A DNA stretch of 64,000 nt from Cylindrospermum sp. NIES-4074 (GCA_003994795.1 AP018269.1:4613677-4677676), one strand, 5' to 3'. Shown: positions 7,290 to 16,374, counted from the stretch's first letter. Program-made: numbers and translations. Notes: generated from the letters alone by a model not told the origin.

Positions 7290-9263
7290 ATGATTAAGCG
7301 GCTGAGGCAGTTTTTTTTGGTAGCTATTGCTATCATCTCGATTTCACTGGGATTTATAGGTGGCTTATCTGCTCAAAAACCTGTATTTTCCCATCCTTTA
7401 AGTTCATTAACAGAGGCAGAAATTAACACGGCTGTTTCCGTACTCAAACAAGAAAAAACCTTGAGCGAAACGGCAGCTTTTCACCTGATTGCGTTACAAG
7501 AACCTGATAAACAAGAAGTTCTCAATTTTACACCTGGCAAAGCATTTTTACGCCAGGTTTTTTTAGTAATTTATGACCGTTCTCAAAATAAAACCTTTGA
7601 GAGTATTGTTAATCTAAAAACCAAAACCTTAAGTTCTTGGAAAGAGATTCCCAATGCTCAACCTGCCTTACTCCCTCCAGAATATCAACTAGCAACAGAG
7701 ATAGTCAAATCTGATCCTCGATGGCAAAAAGCCATGCAGAAGCGGGGAATAACAGATTTTGATCAAGTGCAAATTAGTTTTTGGGCACCGGGAATATTAA
7801 GTCAACAAGAAGAAACGGCAGGTAATCGGTTATTTCGTGTTCTATCTTACTATAAAGGCAAGCAATGGAATTATTTCGCTCATCCCATTGAAGGCGTTTT
7901 AGCAACCGTGAATTTAAACACGGGTAAAATCACCAGTTTTGTAGATAACGGTATAGTTCCTATTTCCTCAGAAAACTGGGACTATGATATTAAGTCTTTA
8001 GGCAAATTACTTTCGTCACCAAAACCATTAAACATCCTGCAACCTAATGGTAAAAGTTTCCAAATTAACGACAATGAAATTAACTGGCAAGGTTGGAAAT
8101 TTCGCTATTTAATGCATCCCCGTGACGGCTTGGTGTTGTATTTAGTTAATTACAACGACGGCGAAAAAAAACGACCAGTGCTATACCGCGCTAGCTTATC
8201 AGAAATGGTAGTTCCTTATGGCGATCCTCAGCCTAACTGGTCATTTAGAAATGCTTTTGATGTTGGGGAATACAGCCTTGGTTTGTTAACAAACCCAATG
8301 GAGTTAGGTAAAGAAATCCCGGAAAATGGTGTTTTACTTGATGCCGCATTTGCCAATGTTGATGGAGAACCTTATGTAATGCCAAAGGTGATTGGGATTT
8401 ATGAAAGAGATAACGGCATCCTTTGGAAACATTATGATTTCAACACCCAGCGTAATTTAGTCCGTCGTAGTCGTGAATTAGTAATGAAAATTATCGCGAC
8501 AATTGATAACTATGATTACAGCATCAATTGGATTTTTCATCAAGATGGAACTTTAGAAGTTCAGAATGAGTTAACGGGTATTGTATTGGCACAGGGAACA
8601 GATGCTCAAAAACAAACTGAGGATAATATCTATGGTCGATTAATTGCCAAAAATATTTTTGGGGTAAATCATCAGCACTTTTTCAATTATCGCCTGGATA
8701 TGGATGTAGATGGCCAAGCAAATTCAGTGATGGAAATGAATGTGAAAGGCTTACCCATCAATGAACAGAACCCATTAGGGAATGCGATCGCCATTTCTAC
8801 AACCCCACTAGCCACAGAAACCGCTGCTGTGCGGGATTTGGACATGAAACACAGTCGAGAATGGATGATTACCAGCACAGATAAAAAGAATGCTTTAGGT
8901 GTCGCACCTGGATATATGCTAATGCCGGGAGGAAATTCGATATTTTACCCCGTTGAAGGTGCAAACATCCGCCAAAAAGCTGAATTTGCCACTCATCATG
9001 TTTGGGTAACAAAATACAAATCTGGTGAACTTTATGCAGGTGGTGATTATCCCAACCAAACCAAACCTGGACAAGGTTTACCAAAATACATCGCTGATAA
9101 CGAGTCCTTGACAGGTGAAGATGTCGTACTGTGGTACACAATGGGTATGACCCATGTTCCGCGTCCAGAAGATTGGCCTGTAATGCCAACACACCGCATT
9201 GGGTTTAAGCTGGTTCCTAGAGGGTTTTTTAACCGCAACCCAGCAATTAATTTACCTGAGTAA
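7290..9263 (+). CDS. Copper amine oxidase (primary-amine oxidase), secreted
   Basis: 657 aa with an N-terminal hydrophobic signal segment (about residues 7-28). The C-terminal half carries the defining motif N-Y-D-Y, with Tyr408 the predicted precursor of the topaquinone cofactor. The copper-ligand motif H-Q-H is at residues 461/463, and a late His in THHVWVTKYKSGELYAGGDY and MGMTHVPRPEDWP fits the rest of the family fold. The enzyme oxidises primary amines to aldehydes, releasing H2O2 and ammonia, probably in the periplasm given the signal. The 218-bp upstream gap contains degenerate repeats rich in ACCCCACACC. A 128-bp mobile element follows immediately. Confidence 0.92.
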   Translation: MIKRLRQFFLVAIAIISISLGFIGGLSAQKPVFSHPLSSLTEAEINTAVSVLKQEKTLSETAAFHLIALQEPDKQEVLNFTPGKAFLRQVFLVIYDRSQNKTFESIVNLKTKTLSSWKEIPNAQPALLPPEYQLATEIVKSDPRWQKAMQKRGITDFDQVQISFWAPGILSQQEETAGNRLFRVLSYYKGKQWNYFAHPIEGVLATVNLNTGKITSFVDNGIVPISSENWDYDIKSLGKLLSSPKPLNILQPNGKSFQINDNEINWQGWKFRYLMHPRDGLVLYLVNYNDGEKKRPVLYRASLSEMVVPYGDPQPNWSFRNAFDVGEYSLGLLTNPMELGKEIPENGVLLDAAFANVDGEPYVMPKVIGIYERDNGILWKHYDFNTQRNLVRRSRELVMKIIATIDNYDYSINWIFHQDGTLEVQNELTGIVLAQGTDAQKQTEDNIYGRLIAKNIFGVNHQHFFNYRLDMDVDGQANSVMEMNVKGLPINEQNPLGNAIAISTTPLATETAAVRDLDMKHSREWMITSTDKKNALGVAPGYMLMPGGNSIFYPVEGANIRQKAEFATHHVWVTKYKSGELYAGGDYPNQTKPGQGLPKYIADNESLTGEDVVLWYTMGMTHVPRPEDWPVMPTHRIGFKLVPRGFFNRNPAINLPE

Positions 9264-9269
9264 ACTAAA

Positions 9270-9397
9270 CAGGACTTACGCAACTGGCATGGCTTTGTAG
9301 GGTGCGTCAAACTCGATAATTCGGTAACAATCAACAGATTTTCGGCATCTGACGCACCCTACAATCTTACATTGAGGTGACACGTAGCTTTAGTCCT
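9270..9397. mobile_element. 128-bp MITE, copy 1, with 6-bp target duplication
   Basis: The element starts CAGGACTTACGCAACTGG and ends GTAGCTTTAGTCCT. It contains a stem made by TGTAGGGTGCGTCA and TGACGCACCCTACA. ACTAAA occurs directly before (9264-9269) and directly after (9398-9403), consistent with a target-site duplication. A second copy of the same 128-bp length lies at 34146-34273 with a different 6-bp duplication. There is no coding capacity, so movement would need a transposase supplied from elsewhere. Confidence 0.85.
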
Positions 9398-9452
9398 ACT
9401 AAATTCTCGTTACTATGTTCTGCTTAGTAACGAGAGATAAATAATACTTAAC

Positions 9453-9737
9453 TTAATACACATCATCATGAGAACCTAAAGTCAACAAATAAATCGTTAA
9501 TTCTCCAGAATCAGGATTAGGAATAAACTCAAATAAAATACGGTTATTGTAGTCAATTGAACAAGCCCATATACCCGATAAATCCCCTTTTAACTTATGA
9601 GTACGCAATCTAGGATAAAACGGATCTTCAGATAGGTCTTGTAATGTTTGCTCAACCAGAGAACTTAATTGCGGATTCCGACGGGCTAGACGCTTAAAAT
9701 CTCTTACAAACCCTGCACTCCAAAGTAGTTGCATCAA
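9453..9737 (-). CDS. RelE/YafQ-family toxin
   Basis: 94 aa. Family features include W.AGFVRDFKRLARRNPQL at the N-terminus, L.EDPFYPRLRTHKLKGDLSGIWACSI in the middle, and DYNNRILFEF..........LLTLGSHDDVY at the end; the final G-x-H-D-x-V-Y is typical of YafQ/RelE-like mRNA interferases. It would cleave translated mRNA when freed from its antitoxin. Its start codon overlaps the stop of the upstream antitoxin gene by 4 bp (ATGA), so the two are translationally coupled. Target and conditions are not readable from sequence. Confidence 0.85.
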   Translation of the reverse strand: MMQLLWSAGFVRDFKRLARRNPQLSSLVEQTLQDLSEDPFYPRLRTHKLKGDLSGIWACSIDYNNRILFEFIPNPDSGELTIYLLTLGSHDDVY

Positions 9738-9952
9738 CCATCTAACTCCGCCATTAAATCAGCAACAGTTCCACTACGCACTTCCCCTTTAGCATAAGCT
9801 TCACGAGCTTCTACAACTGCTTTTAATAAGGCATCTCGTCGTTGTTGTTTGAGACGGTTTTGGATAATATCTATAAGAATAACTTGATCTTCTGGATCGA
9901 GTGCTTCTACAACTTCTATAGCTTGCTGTAATGTGGATGTTTCTTCTAGCAT
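9734..9952 (-). CDS. Antitoxin partner of the RelE/YafQ-type toxin
   Basis: 72 aa and acidic overall. The N-terminal helical part is LQQAIEVVEALDPEDQVILIDIIQNRLKQQRRDA; the tail (EAREAYAKGEVRSGTVADLMAEL) would wrap the toxin. This arrangement is common in short cyanobacterial antitoxins that precede ParE/RelE-like toxins. It lies first in the operon and overlaps the toxin gene by 4 bp. Autorepression by the complex is the usual rule for such pairs but no operator was identified here. Confidence 0.8.
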   Translation of the reverse strand: MLEETSTLQQAIEVVEALDPEDQVILIDIIQNRLKQQRRDALLKAVVEAREAYAKGEVRSGTVADLMAELDG

Positions 9953-10351
9953 AGTAGTTAGTAAATCTGATTGTAATTATATTTTAGCGGTTACTAGGTC
10001 AATGGTTGAGCGTAGGTATCAATAAGTATCAAATAAATAGCTTAAATTATTGTGAGAATAAAACCTCTGTAGAAACGTTTTATGCACCGCCTCTGCATTA
10101 ATGGTATAGCCACCAATTGATAAACATATTTACCGAAAAATTAAGAATTATTTAATTTAAACAACATAAATATTGTTTAAATCGGAGCTAGACCTCAATC
10201 AGGAACCAGGTTTGAGCAATATTAAGCCTACACACTCCAGCCTAAACCGTAAAAAACCTTATTTTTTATAGGCTCATACTTTTGCGACAATCAGAAACGA
10301 TTTCTTAATCAAGCACTTATAGTTATTTGAGTTGAACAGGGAGAACACAAC
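9953..10351 (+). promoter_or_regulatory. Upstream region of chlB
   Basis: Some 400 AT-rich bases between the divergent antitoxin and chlB genes hold no ORF I can support. A purine-rich GGGAGAACA just before the chlB ATG may serve as the ribosome-binding site. I see no confident promoter hexamers or regulator palindrome. Confidence 0.4.
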
Positions 10352-11878
10352 ATGAAATTAGCTTACTGGATGTATGCAGGGCCAGCCCACATTGGGACTT
10401 TGCGGATTGCTAGTTCATTTAAAAACGTTCATGCAATCATGCACGCCCCCATTGGGGATGACTACTTCAACGTCATGCGCTCAATGCTAGCGCGGGAGAG
10501 AGAATTTACCCCCGTGACAACCAGCGTCGTTGACCGCAACGTTTTGGCCCGTGGTTCCCAAGAAAAGGTGGTAGACAACATCACGCGCAAAGATGCTGAA
10601 GAACACCCAGATTTGATTGTCTTAACTCCCACCTGCACTTCCAGCATTCTGCAAGAAGACCTACACAACTTTGTCGAACGCGCACAACTGGAAGCCAAAG
10701 GGGATGTCATGCTAGCGGATGTGAACCACTACCGCTACAACGAACTGCAAGCAGCCGATCGCACTTTACATCAAATTGTCCAATACTACATTGAGAAAGC
10801 CCGGAAGCGGGGAGAACTCCCAGAAGGTAAAACAGCCAAGCCTTCTGTTAACATCATCGGTACTTCCACCCTGGGTTTTCACAATAATCACGACTGCACC
10901 GAACTCAAACGGCTAATGGCTGATTTGGGAATTGAGGTAAATACTTTAATTCCCGAAGGTGCTTCGGTAAATGATTTGAAGAAAATGCCCAGCGCTTGGT
11001 TTAACTTGGTACCTTACCGTGAACTCGGTTTAGCCACAGCCCAATACTTACAAGAGCAATTTGGCACACCTTATATAGATATCACGCCGATGGGTGTGGT
11101 GGAAACTGCCCGCTGTATCCGTAAGATTCAGCAGGTGGTCAACACGCAAGGTGCTGAAGTTGACTATGAAGACTTCATCAATGAGCAAACTCTGCACGTA
11201 TCTCAAGCGGCTTGGTTCTCTCGTTCTATTGACTGTCAGAACTTGACTGGTAAGAAAGCGGTGGTATTTGGTGACAATACCCATGCTGCGGCTATGACCA
11301 AGATTTTAGCGCGGGAAATGGGGATTCATGTTGTTTGGGCTGGGACTTACTGCAAATATGATGCAGATTGGTTCCGCGAACAAGTGAGCGAATATTGCGA
11401 CGAAGTGCTGATTACAGATGATCATGGCGCAATTGGGGATGCGATCGCCCGCGTTGAACCCTCCGCTATCTTCGGAACCCAAATGGAACGCCACGTTGGT
11501 AAGCGTTTGGACATTCCCTGCGGCGTAATTGCAGCACCAATTCACGTGCAAAACTTCCCCATTGGTTACAAACCATTTATGGGTTATGAAGGCACAAATC
11601 AAATCACAGATTTAATCTACAATTCCTTCACTTTAGGAATGGAAGATCACCTCTTAGAAATCTTTGGTGGACACGATACCAAGGAAGTAATTAGTAGAGG
11701 AATTTCTGCTGATTCTGATTTGAGTTGGAGTAAAGATGGTCAAGCAGAATTGAACAAAATTCCTGGTTTTGTGCGCGGGAAAGTGAAGCGAAATACTGAA
11801 AAATTTGCCCGTGAGCGCGGGTTTAAGGTGATTACAACTGAGGTGCTTTACGCTGCGAAGGAATCCGTCGGGGCGTAG
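10352..11878 (+). CDS. chlB: Light-independent protochlorophyllide reductase subunit B
   Basis: 508 aa, the expected length for ChlB. It begins [20 protein letters not shown] and contains the conserved [24 protein letters not shown] and [16 protein letters not shown] stretches plus the C-terminal WSKDGQAEL and FARERGF region. ChlB forms the ChlN-ChlB heterotetramer that binds the catalytic Fe-S cluster and protochlorophyllide. With ChlL it makes chlorophyllide in the dark. No chlN or chlL is in this window. A hairpin terminator follows 31 bp after the stop. Confidence 0.98.
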   Translation: MKLAYWMYAGPAHIGTLRIASSFKNVHAIMHAPIGDDYFNVMRSMLAREREFTPVTTSVVDRNVLARGSQEKVVDNITRKDAEEHPDLIVLTPTCTSSILQEDLHNFVERAQLEAKGDVMLADVNHYRYNELQAADRTLHQIVQYYIEKARKRGELPEGKTAKPSVNIIGTSTLGFHNNHDCTELKRLMADLGIEVNTLIPEGASVNDLKKMPSAWFNLVPYRELGLATAQYLQEQFGTPYIDITPMGVVETARCIRKIQQVVNTQGAEVDYEDFINEQTLHVSQAAWFSRSIDCQNLTGKKAVVFGDNTHAAAMTKILAREMGIHVVWAGTYCKYDADWFREQVSEYCDEVLITDDHGAIGDAIARVEPSAIFGTQMERHVGKRLDIPCGVIAAPIHVQNFPIGYKPFMGYEGTNQITDLIYNSFTLGMEDHLLEIFGGHDTKEVISRGISADSDLSWSKDGQAELNKIPGFVRGKVKRNTEKFARERGFKVITTEVLYAAKESVGA

Positions 11879-11908
11879 GTTTGGGGGTTAGCGATTAAAA
11901 ATTGTTAC

Positions 11909-11929
11909 AGGCATCCACAAGGGATGCCT
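11909..11929 (+). terminator. Rho-independent terminator after chlB
   Basis: An 8-bp perfect stem AGGCATCC/GGATGCCT with a 5-base loop is followed by TTTAATTTAT. It lies 31 bp after the chlB stop codon. Confidence 0.85.
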
Positions 11930-11980
11930 TTTAATTTATACTGGAAATTACTTAATTAAGCTAATAATTTATTTAAAATC

Positions 11981-12808
11981 ATGTCTTTTAAAGAAGAATT
12001 GTTAGAACAGTACGGTTCTATAAAAACAAACCGTGTTTTAGATCAGCTTTATAGTTTTGCATATATTACTCCAACTGCCATCGATAATCTAAAGCAACAA
12101 GCCCTAGATGAGAATTGGGGAAATGATAATGTTTTAAAAAAATACATAGCAATTACTCTTTATTGGAGTATAGAACAAAGTAGATTCATAGAAATTCAGG
12201 ATAGCTTTATTGTAACTGCCGGATTGTTGAGAAATAGGTATAGCGTACCAATCTATTTGCGGTTTGACAAGAATAACCGTTCAGCAAATCAACCGTGGGC
12301 GTTAACCTTTGCAGGTTTAGGGGAAGACATTGATGGTGTATCTGAATTTCCTGCTGCCCCAGAGGTTCCTAAATCACCAGAAATTCCTATTGGTAATGAG
12401 ATAGTTCTTAGGGACGAGCATATACTAGGACAGCGTGCCGAGAGAGTACCTTTTCTCCAAGGCGTAGGAACTGTAGCTCAAATTTGTGCATTAACTGGTG
12501 CTATCCAGTGGTCAATTTATAGGGGTCTTCAGCAACCATGCTGGTACTTTGGAAAAATGCAATATTACGTTCCAATTTACCTACAAAATCAAGAAAAGAT
12601 TACAGCTACTCCTGATTTAGTTGTGCCTATTGAAATTCGTCAAGATAACCTACCTATATTTGTTCGTACTGCATTGAACCCTTTAAATGAAACTACCTAC
12701 TACAGTAATATACGTCCAGTTGTAGCAAGAAATGATCAGCTTAAACCTTGGGTACTTAGTAGTTGGGAAGCTGCTACAAAAGAAATATCAAGTGATGATA
12801 TTGATTAA
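11981..12808 (+). CDS. Protein of unknown function, possibly DUF3825-like
   Basis: 275 aa, soluble, with no signal peptide or membrane segment. A C-terminal half with ALTGAIQWSIYRGLQQPCWYFGKMQYYVPIYL and LPIFVRTALNPLNETTYYSNIRP alternates short hydrophobic strands and aromatic residues and looks like a compact beta-rich domain. A similar pattern (VPIYLRFDK, ALTFAGLG) occurs near residues 75-105. The family name is suggested from memory only. There are no catalytic motifs I can name. It stands alone after the chlB terminator and before a palindromic repeat. Confidence 0.6.
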   Translation: MSFKEELLEQYGSIKTNRVLDQLYSFAYITPTAIDNLKQQALDENWGNDNVLKKYIAITLYWSIEQSRFIEIQDSFIVTAGLLRNRYSVPIYLRFDKNNRSANQPWALTFAGLGEDIDGVSEFPAAPEVPKSPEIPIGNEIVLRDEHILGQRAERVPFLQGVGTVAQICALTGAIQWSIYRGLQQPCWYFGKMQYYVPIYLQNQEKITATPDLVVPIEIRQDNLPIFVRTALNPLNETTYYSNIRPVVARNDQLKPWVLSSWEAATKEISSDDID

Positions 12809-12970
12809 AAAAACTTAAACTTTAAAGAAAATACATAAATAACTTCCACCTAATTATGAAATTGTTTATTTCAGAGAGGGGGGTACGTAAAATTATAAAT
12901 CATACTGATGAATTAGAATTTTTTAGCACCATTCTGCAATGATTTTATTATTAATATATTATGGTATTTA

Positions 12971-13113
12971 CATCTTGCATCAGCCCCAATAACCGCCTCA
13001 GAATGAATTCTAAGGCTAATAGTAAAAGTCGTCTCAAGACGACTGAAAGAAGGTTTTAGTCCGTTTTAACGGACTTCGGCTATTAGCCTGGAAATTCATT
13101 TCCAGGTGGGTTA
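12971..13113. repeat. Dispersed multi-hairpin repeat, copy 1
   Basis: This intergenic block combines several small palindromes: CCTCAGAATGAATTCTAAGG, AGTCGTCTCAAGACGACT, GTCCGTTTTAACGGAC and CCTGGAAATTCATTTCCAGG. The first two modules recur at 45851-46005 and, inverted, at 56470-56517 and 56740-56789. It fills most of the 362-bp gap between the DUF3825-like gene and the antitoxin gene. The stacked hairpins would form a structured RNA if transcribed. Confidence 0.8.
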
Positions 13114-13170
13114 GGCAGCTTACTAAAAATCGTGAACAATATCAACCACAGCATTAGGAAAAATCTCACC

Positions 13171-13416
13171 ATGTCCCACCAGACAAATTTGACTGATGCG
13201 TGTAATAACCTAGCTGAACTCTGTGAAAAAGTCATTGCAGATAGAGAAGTGGTGATTATTACCCGACAAGACGGTGAAAATGTCGCACTCATTGCTGCTG
13301 ATGAATTAGAAAGTTTATTGGAAACCACTTATTTACTTCGCTCACCTAAAAATGCAGCGCGTCTTTTAACTGCTTTAGAAAGAGCCAAATCTAGAACTTT
13401 AAAACATCAAAAATAA
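13171..13416 (+). CDS. Orphan Phd/YefM-type antitoxin
   Basis: 81 aa from the ATG at 13171 (MSHQTNLTDACNNLAELC). The frame extends upstream to 13132, but the extra residues are not conserved in character. The N-terminal part matches the Phd/YefM DNA-binding fold: short beta strand, LAELCEKVIADREVVIITRQDGENVALIAADELESLLET. These are labile antitoxins that repress their operon and block a YoeB/Doc/VapC-type toxin. No toxin ORF follows; the next 160 bases are low-complexity repeat DNA rich in TCTCTGCG. The partner is lost or elsewhere. Confidence 0.8.
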   Translation: MSHQTNLTDACNNLAELCEKVIADREVVIITRQDGENVALIAADELESLLETTYLLRSPKNAARLLTALERAKSRTLKHQK

Positions 13417-13573
13417 GAAGTAATTACTATAACTCTCATTTCTCTGCGTCCTCTGCGCCTCTGCGGTATGCCTCCGGCACGCTACGCGAACGTTACTCGT
13501 GTGTAATTTTCTAATCACTAGGACTAGGAGTAATATCAAGTCCAGATAATGAGTTAGCATAAAACTTTTATTA

Positions 13574-13648
13574 GTAGGTTGGGTTGAACGAAGTGAAACC
13601 CAACATTCATAGAGGTTGTGTTGGGTTTCGTCCCTCAACCCAACCTAC
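13574..13648. repeat. Dispersed palindromic repeat GTAGGTTGGGTT, copy 1
   Basis: Outer arms GTAGGTTGGGTTGA and TCAACCCAACCTAC are inverted repeats, with inner AAACCCAACA/TGTTGGGTTT. Related copies are at 19834-19908 and, partly, 49767-49852. The rest of the 379-bp gap before the SIR2-like gene contains AT-rich DNA and no supported gene. Confidence 0.8.
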
Positions 13649-13795
13649 ATTTAATTATAACTATTTAACCGGACATAATATAAGATGTAAAAAAAGTGCG
13701 AACGTGCAGGAATTACACATAAAGTCTTTTTTGATGCAGCGGAAGCATAGTATAGTTTTTATACTAGTTTTCAGTTAATCAAGAGAAATTCCCTC

Positions 13796-14944
13796 ATGAA
13801 ATTGCGTAATCCTGCCCAAGCTTTTTATGAAGTCGTTACCAAATCGTCTGATAGCGGTAGAGACATACTCACAAATATTACATTTTTTGTGGGGGCAGGA
13901 TTTTCCAAAAGTTGGGATATAAACTCTCCTACGGGTAATGAACTTTTTACCCTTCCCAAAGAATTTATCGAAAATTCCCCATCAGAAATTAAAGATTTAT
14001 TGACACAGCCAGGTTATCCAACCATTGAAGACACTTCTCCCGAAAAGTTTAAGGAGTTAGTTTATCAATTAAATATGCAGCTAAAATATCCTGGCATTAG
14101 AACACGCTATATGGATGAAAATAGCCTTAATATTGCCCTTGGTGAACTCAAAGCACTTACACAAAAGAGATTTGAAGAGATAACAGCAATTAATTATTTT
14201 GATGAAGAAACAGGTACTTTTCCCTTACCTAAAGAACTAACTGAAAAGCAAAGGCGCATTCTCAAGCTATTTAAATGGTTAAGAAGCTATCAAAAAGAAG
14301 ACCGTGGTTTTACCAGCGGGGTTCATGTTGATTTTATCTCAACTAATTATGATTATGTGATAGAGACGATTTTAGATAACGTTATTGAATCTAAAAATGT
14401 CTTACGCAATATTTACCGGGGCATAACTCCTACTAAAATTTGTGGTCGTAATAACGAGAATGTTATTCATGATCATTGGGCAATTGATAGTATTTTTAAG
14501 ATAAATGGCGGTTTTGAAATTCTTAACAGTTACAACAATTATCATTTAGATTATCGCCAACGTTCATTTGAGGAAATTAAGCTGAAACCACCCGAATTGA
14601 TGATGCCATCAAAAGAGCAGAATTATACTAATCATTATTTTTCATCGGTGTTTCCTAAAGCAGTTAGGCTTTTGCATGAAAGTCGGGTTTTAGTTATTGT
14701 GGGTTATAGCCTTTCAGAAGAAGATGCTTTATTGAAATTTCTCATCAGACAATTTGCAGAAGATTTACGAGATGTCCACGGTAAGTATATTTTCTATATT
14801 GATTACACAAAGGAAGAGAATATGGTTAAAAAGCTGCAAAATTGTTTTAAGTATATAAATTACCTGGATGTTGATAATATTTTTGCTTATTCAGGGTGCT
14901 TTACAGATTGGATTGAGCAGGTTATTTCATATGATCAGGGTTGA
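13796..14944 (+). CDS. SIR2-like domain protein with Asn in place of the usual catalytic His
   Basis: 382 aa. SIR2-family landmarks appear in order: FFVGAGFSKSW (G33-A-G-F-S37, nucleotide-binding loop), DFISTNYDYVIE (T183-N-Y-D186), IFKINGGFEI (about 234-243), and VIVGYSLSEEDALLKFLIRQF (G303 onward), the last typical of bacterial SIR2_2-type proteins. In most relatives the third motif is K-L-H-G-S with a catalytic His; here it is K-I-N-G-G with Asn237. Stand-alone bacterial SIR2 proteins are often NAD-consuming phage-defence effectors. The His change raises doubt about hydrolysis. No second defence gene is adjacent. Confidence 0.78.
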   Translation: MKLRNPAQAFYEVVTKSSDSGRDILTNITFFVGAGFSKSWDINSPTGNELFTLPKEFIENSPSEIKDLLTQPGYPTIEDTSPEKFKELVYQLNMQLKYPGIRTRYMDENSLNIALGELKALTQKRFEEITAINYFDEETGTFPLPKELTEKQRRILKLFKWLRSYQKEDRGFTSGVHVDFISTNYDYVIETILDNVIESKNVLRNIYRGITPTKICGRNNENVIHDHWAIDSIFKINGGFEILNSYNNYHLDYRQRSFEEIKLKPPELMMPSKEQNYTNHYFSSVFPKAVRLLHESRVLVIVGYSLSEEDALLKFLIRQFAEDLRDVHGKYIFYIDYTKEENMVKKLQNCFKYINYLDVDNIFAYSGCFTDWIEQVISYDQG

Positions 14945-14988
14945 AATTTGTAACCACGATTTAATTGATAAGCTGTTGCACATATTAG

Positions 14989-15052
14989 TGGCGGGCAAGA
15001 TGCCCACCCCACAAGAGTTATATTAAATGATGGTATGCAAATTATACAATTT
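14989..15052. repeat. Dispersed repeat containing GGGTGGGCATCTTGCCCGCC, copy 1
   Basis: It carries GGCGGGCAAGATGCCCACCC, then CACAAGAGTTATATTAAATGATG and a TATAATTT-like end. The same order, inverted, is seen at 19754-19817 and 56335-56399. No coding capacity. Confidence 0.75.
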
Positions 15053-15117
15053 TCAGTTTATCGGCGATCGCCACCGTAAGTGAATTATGATCATGGTAGG
15101 CGATCGCATTTTCGGCA

Positions 15118-16374
15118 CTAATTATCCTCGCAAAACCCCACATAGCGCCCATGCCACAGTTTACCGTTTTCTGTTAAACCTTGCGATCGCACCGTAATTT
15201 TCACACCACCAGGATTCCCAGCATGACGACGGGCAATTTCTACCATATCTTGTTGTGTAAAACCTGTTCCCACTAATCCCATCGGTACTAACTTCCCCTC
15301 CATCTCCTGGGCTACGATAATGGCGCTAAAAGGGCGTCCTGGGTCGTTTTTGGCAGTTAAACCCGTAATCACGAGATCCAATTCTACGCAATATTTTGTC
15401 CGTACAATTGCCATTGAGCGGGTATCCTTGCCACCAATATAAATACAGTCTTTCCGTACCCAAACTTCCCCTTCTCTGGCTTCCAATTGCTGTTGAGATG
15501 CCAATTTAGCTTTTTCTTCCCTAGTGCGAGCTGTAGGGACTACCTCAAAAAAGTCAGTTTGTAAGCACTTGCCGATTTCTTCCCCTGCGGCAATGCGTTC
15601 TACTTCTGTTAAAGTTGTTAAGTCACGTCCTGACAACCACAAACCCTTAAATATGGCGTAAACTGGCGTTGGTGCTGTAGTTCCAGCCCCCGCAGCAATA
15701 TTCACAGTAGCAGCTTGGGAACCAGTACGATGTTCGCTTCCCGTGACTGAGCGATAATATAATTCACCATCCAGCACAAACGACCCTATTTCCGTTGCAG
15801 CTGCTAATAAAGCTTGGTTAATTTCAATTGAGGGTTGCTCTTTAATTCTTGTAGAGCGTGACTGGTAATAAACCTGTTCTTTGGTAGCAATTACCACGAC
15901 TCTATTACCATCGCGTTTGGGTTGACCCCAATAATCAGGTGAATCAATATAATAAGAGCGATCGCTTGATGCATCGATAGGTTGCATTGTCACAATCCGC
16001 CCTGGTTGCAAATGAGGTGGTAAATCTTCTACAAGACTCAGGGTTTTCTCGGTTGTGGGAATAATTGTTGTATGATTTGAGGCTGTAGCAGAATTTGTAT
16101 GTGGTGTCTTTTCACCTGTCTCTAGCTCAAAAGCTTTATTCCAAAAACCCAAAGCCATCTCTGGATATCCTTCTGACTCCGCGCAGATTGCCAAGTTAAT
16201 AATTTTGGGTGCAGCAATTCCCCGTCCATAATCTGCTAGATACTGAACTGCACCGGCAAAACCCATTAAGTGTAAGGAGCGTTGAATGATGCGGTTATTC
16301 CAGCGTTCCCGAATCTCCGCAGGAACTCGCTTCTTGGCACTTCGTTTGGACTCAATATATACAGTGATGTTCAT
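15118..16374 (-). CDS. ATP-dependent DNA-ligase-like nucleotidyltransferase
   Basis: 418 aa. The covalent nucleotidyltransferase motifs are readable: motif I PKRDGNR with candidate nucleotidyl-accepting Lys153 (K-x-D-G-x-R, R158), motif III FVLDGELYY (E204), motif IV EGEVWVRKD (E301-G-E) and motif V RTKYCVELDLVITGL (K327). A C-terminal OB-fold-like region follows (about 345-418, GLVGTGFTQQDMVEI and VKITVRSQGLT). Residues 1-120 form an unfamiliar helical N-terminal domain. The expected role is sealing nicks in DNA (or RNA) in repair. No Ku, LigD polymerase or nuclease gene is adjacent. Main NAD-dependent ligation would be done by a LigA encoded elsewhere. Confidence 0.8.
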   Translation of the reverse strand: MNITVYIESKRSAKKRVPAEIRERWNNRIIQRSLHLMGFAGAVQYLADYGRGIAAPKIINLAICAESEGYPEMALGFWNKAFELETGEKTPHTNSATASNHTTIIPTTEKTLSLVEDLPPHLQPGRIVTMQPIDASSDRSYYIDSPDYWGQPKRDGNRVVVIATKEQVYYQSRSTRIKEQPSIEINQALLAAATEIGSFVLDGELYYRSVTGSEHRTGSQAATVNIAAGAGTTAPTPVYAIFKGLWLSGRDLTTLTEVERIAAGEEIGKCLQTDFFEVVPTARTREEKAKLASQQQLEAREGEVWVRKDCIYIGGKDTRSMAIVRTKYCVELDLVITGLTAKNDPGRPFSAIIVAQEMEGKLVPMGLVGTGFTQQDMVEIARRHAGNPGGVKITVRSQGLTENGKLWHGRYVGFCEDN

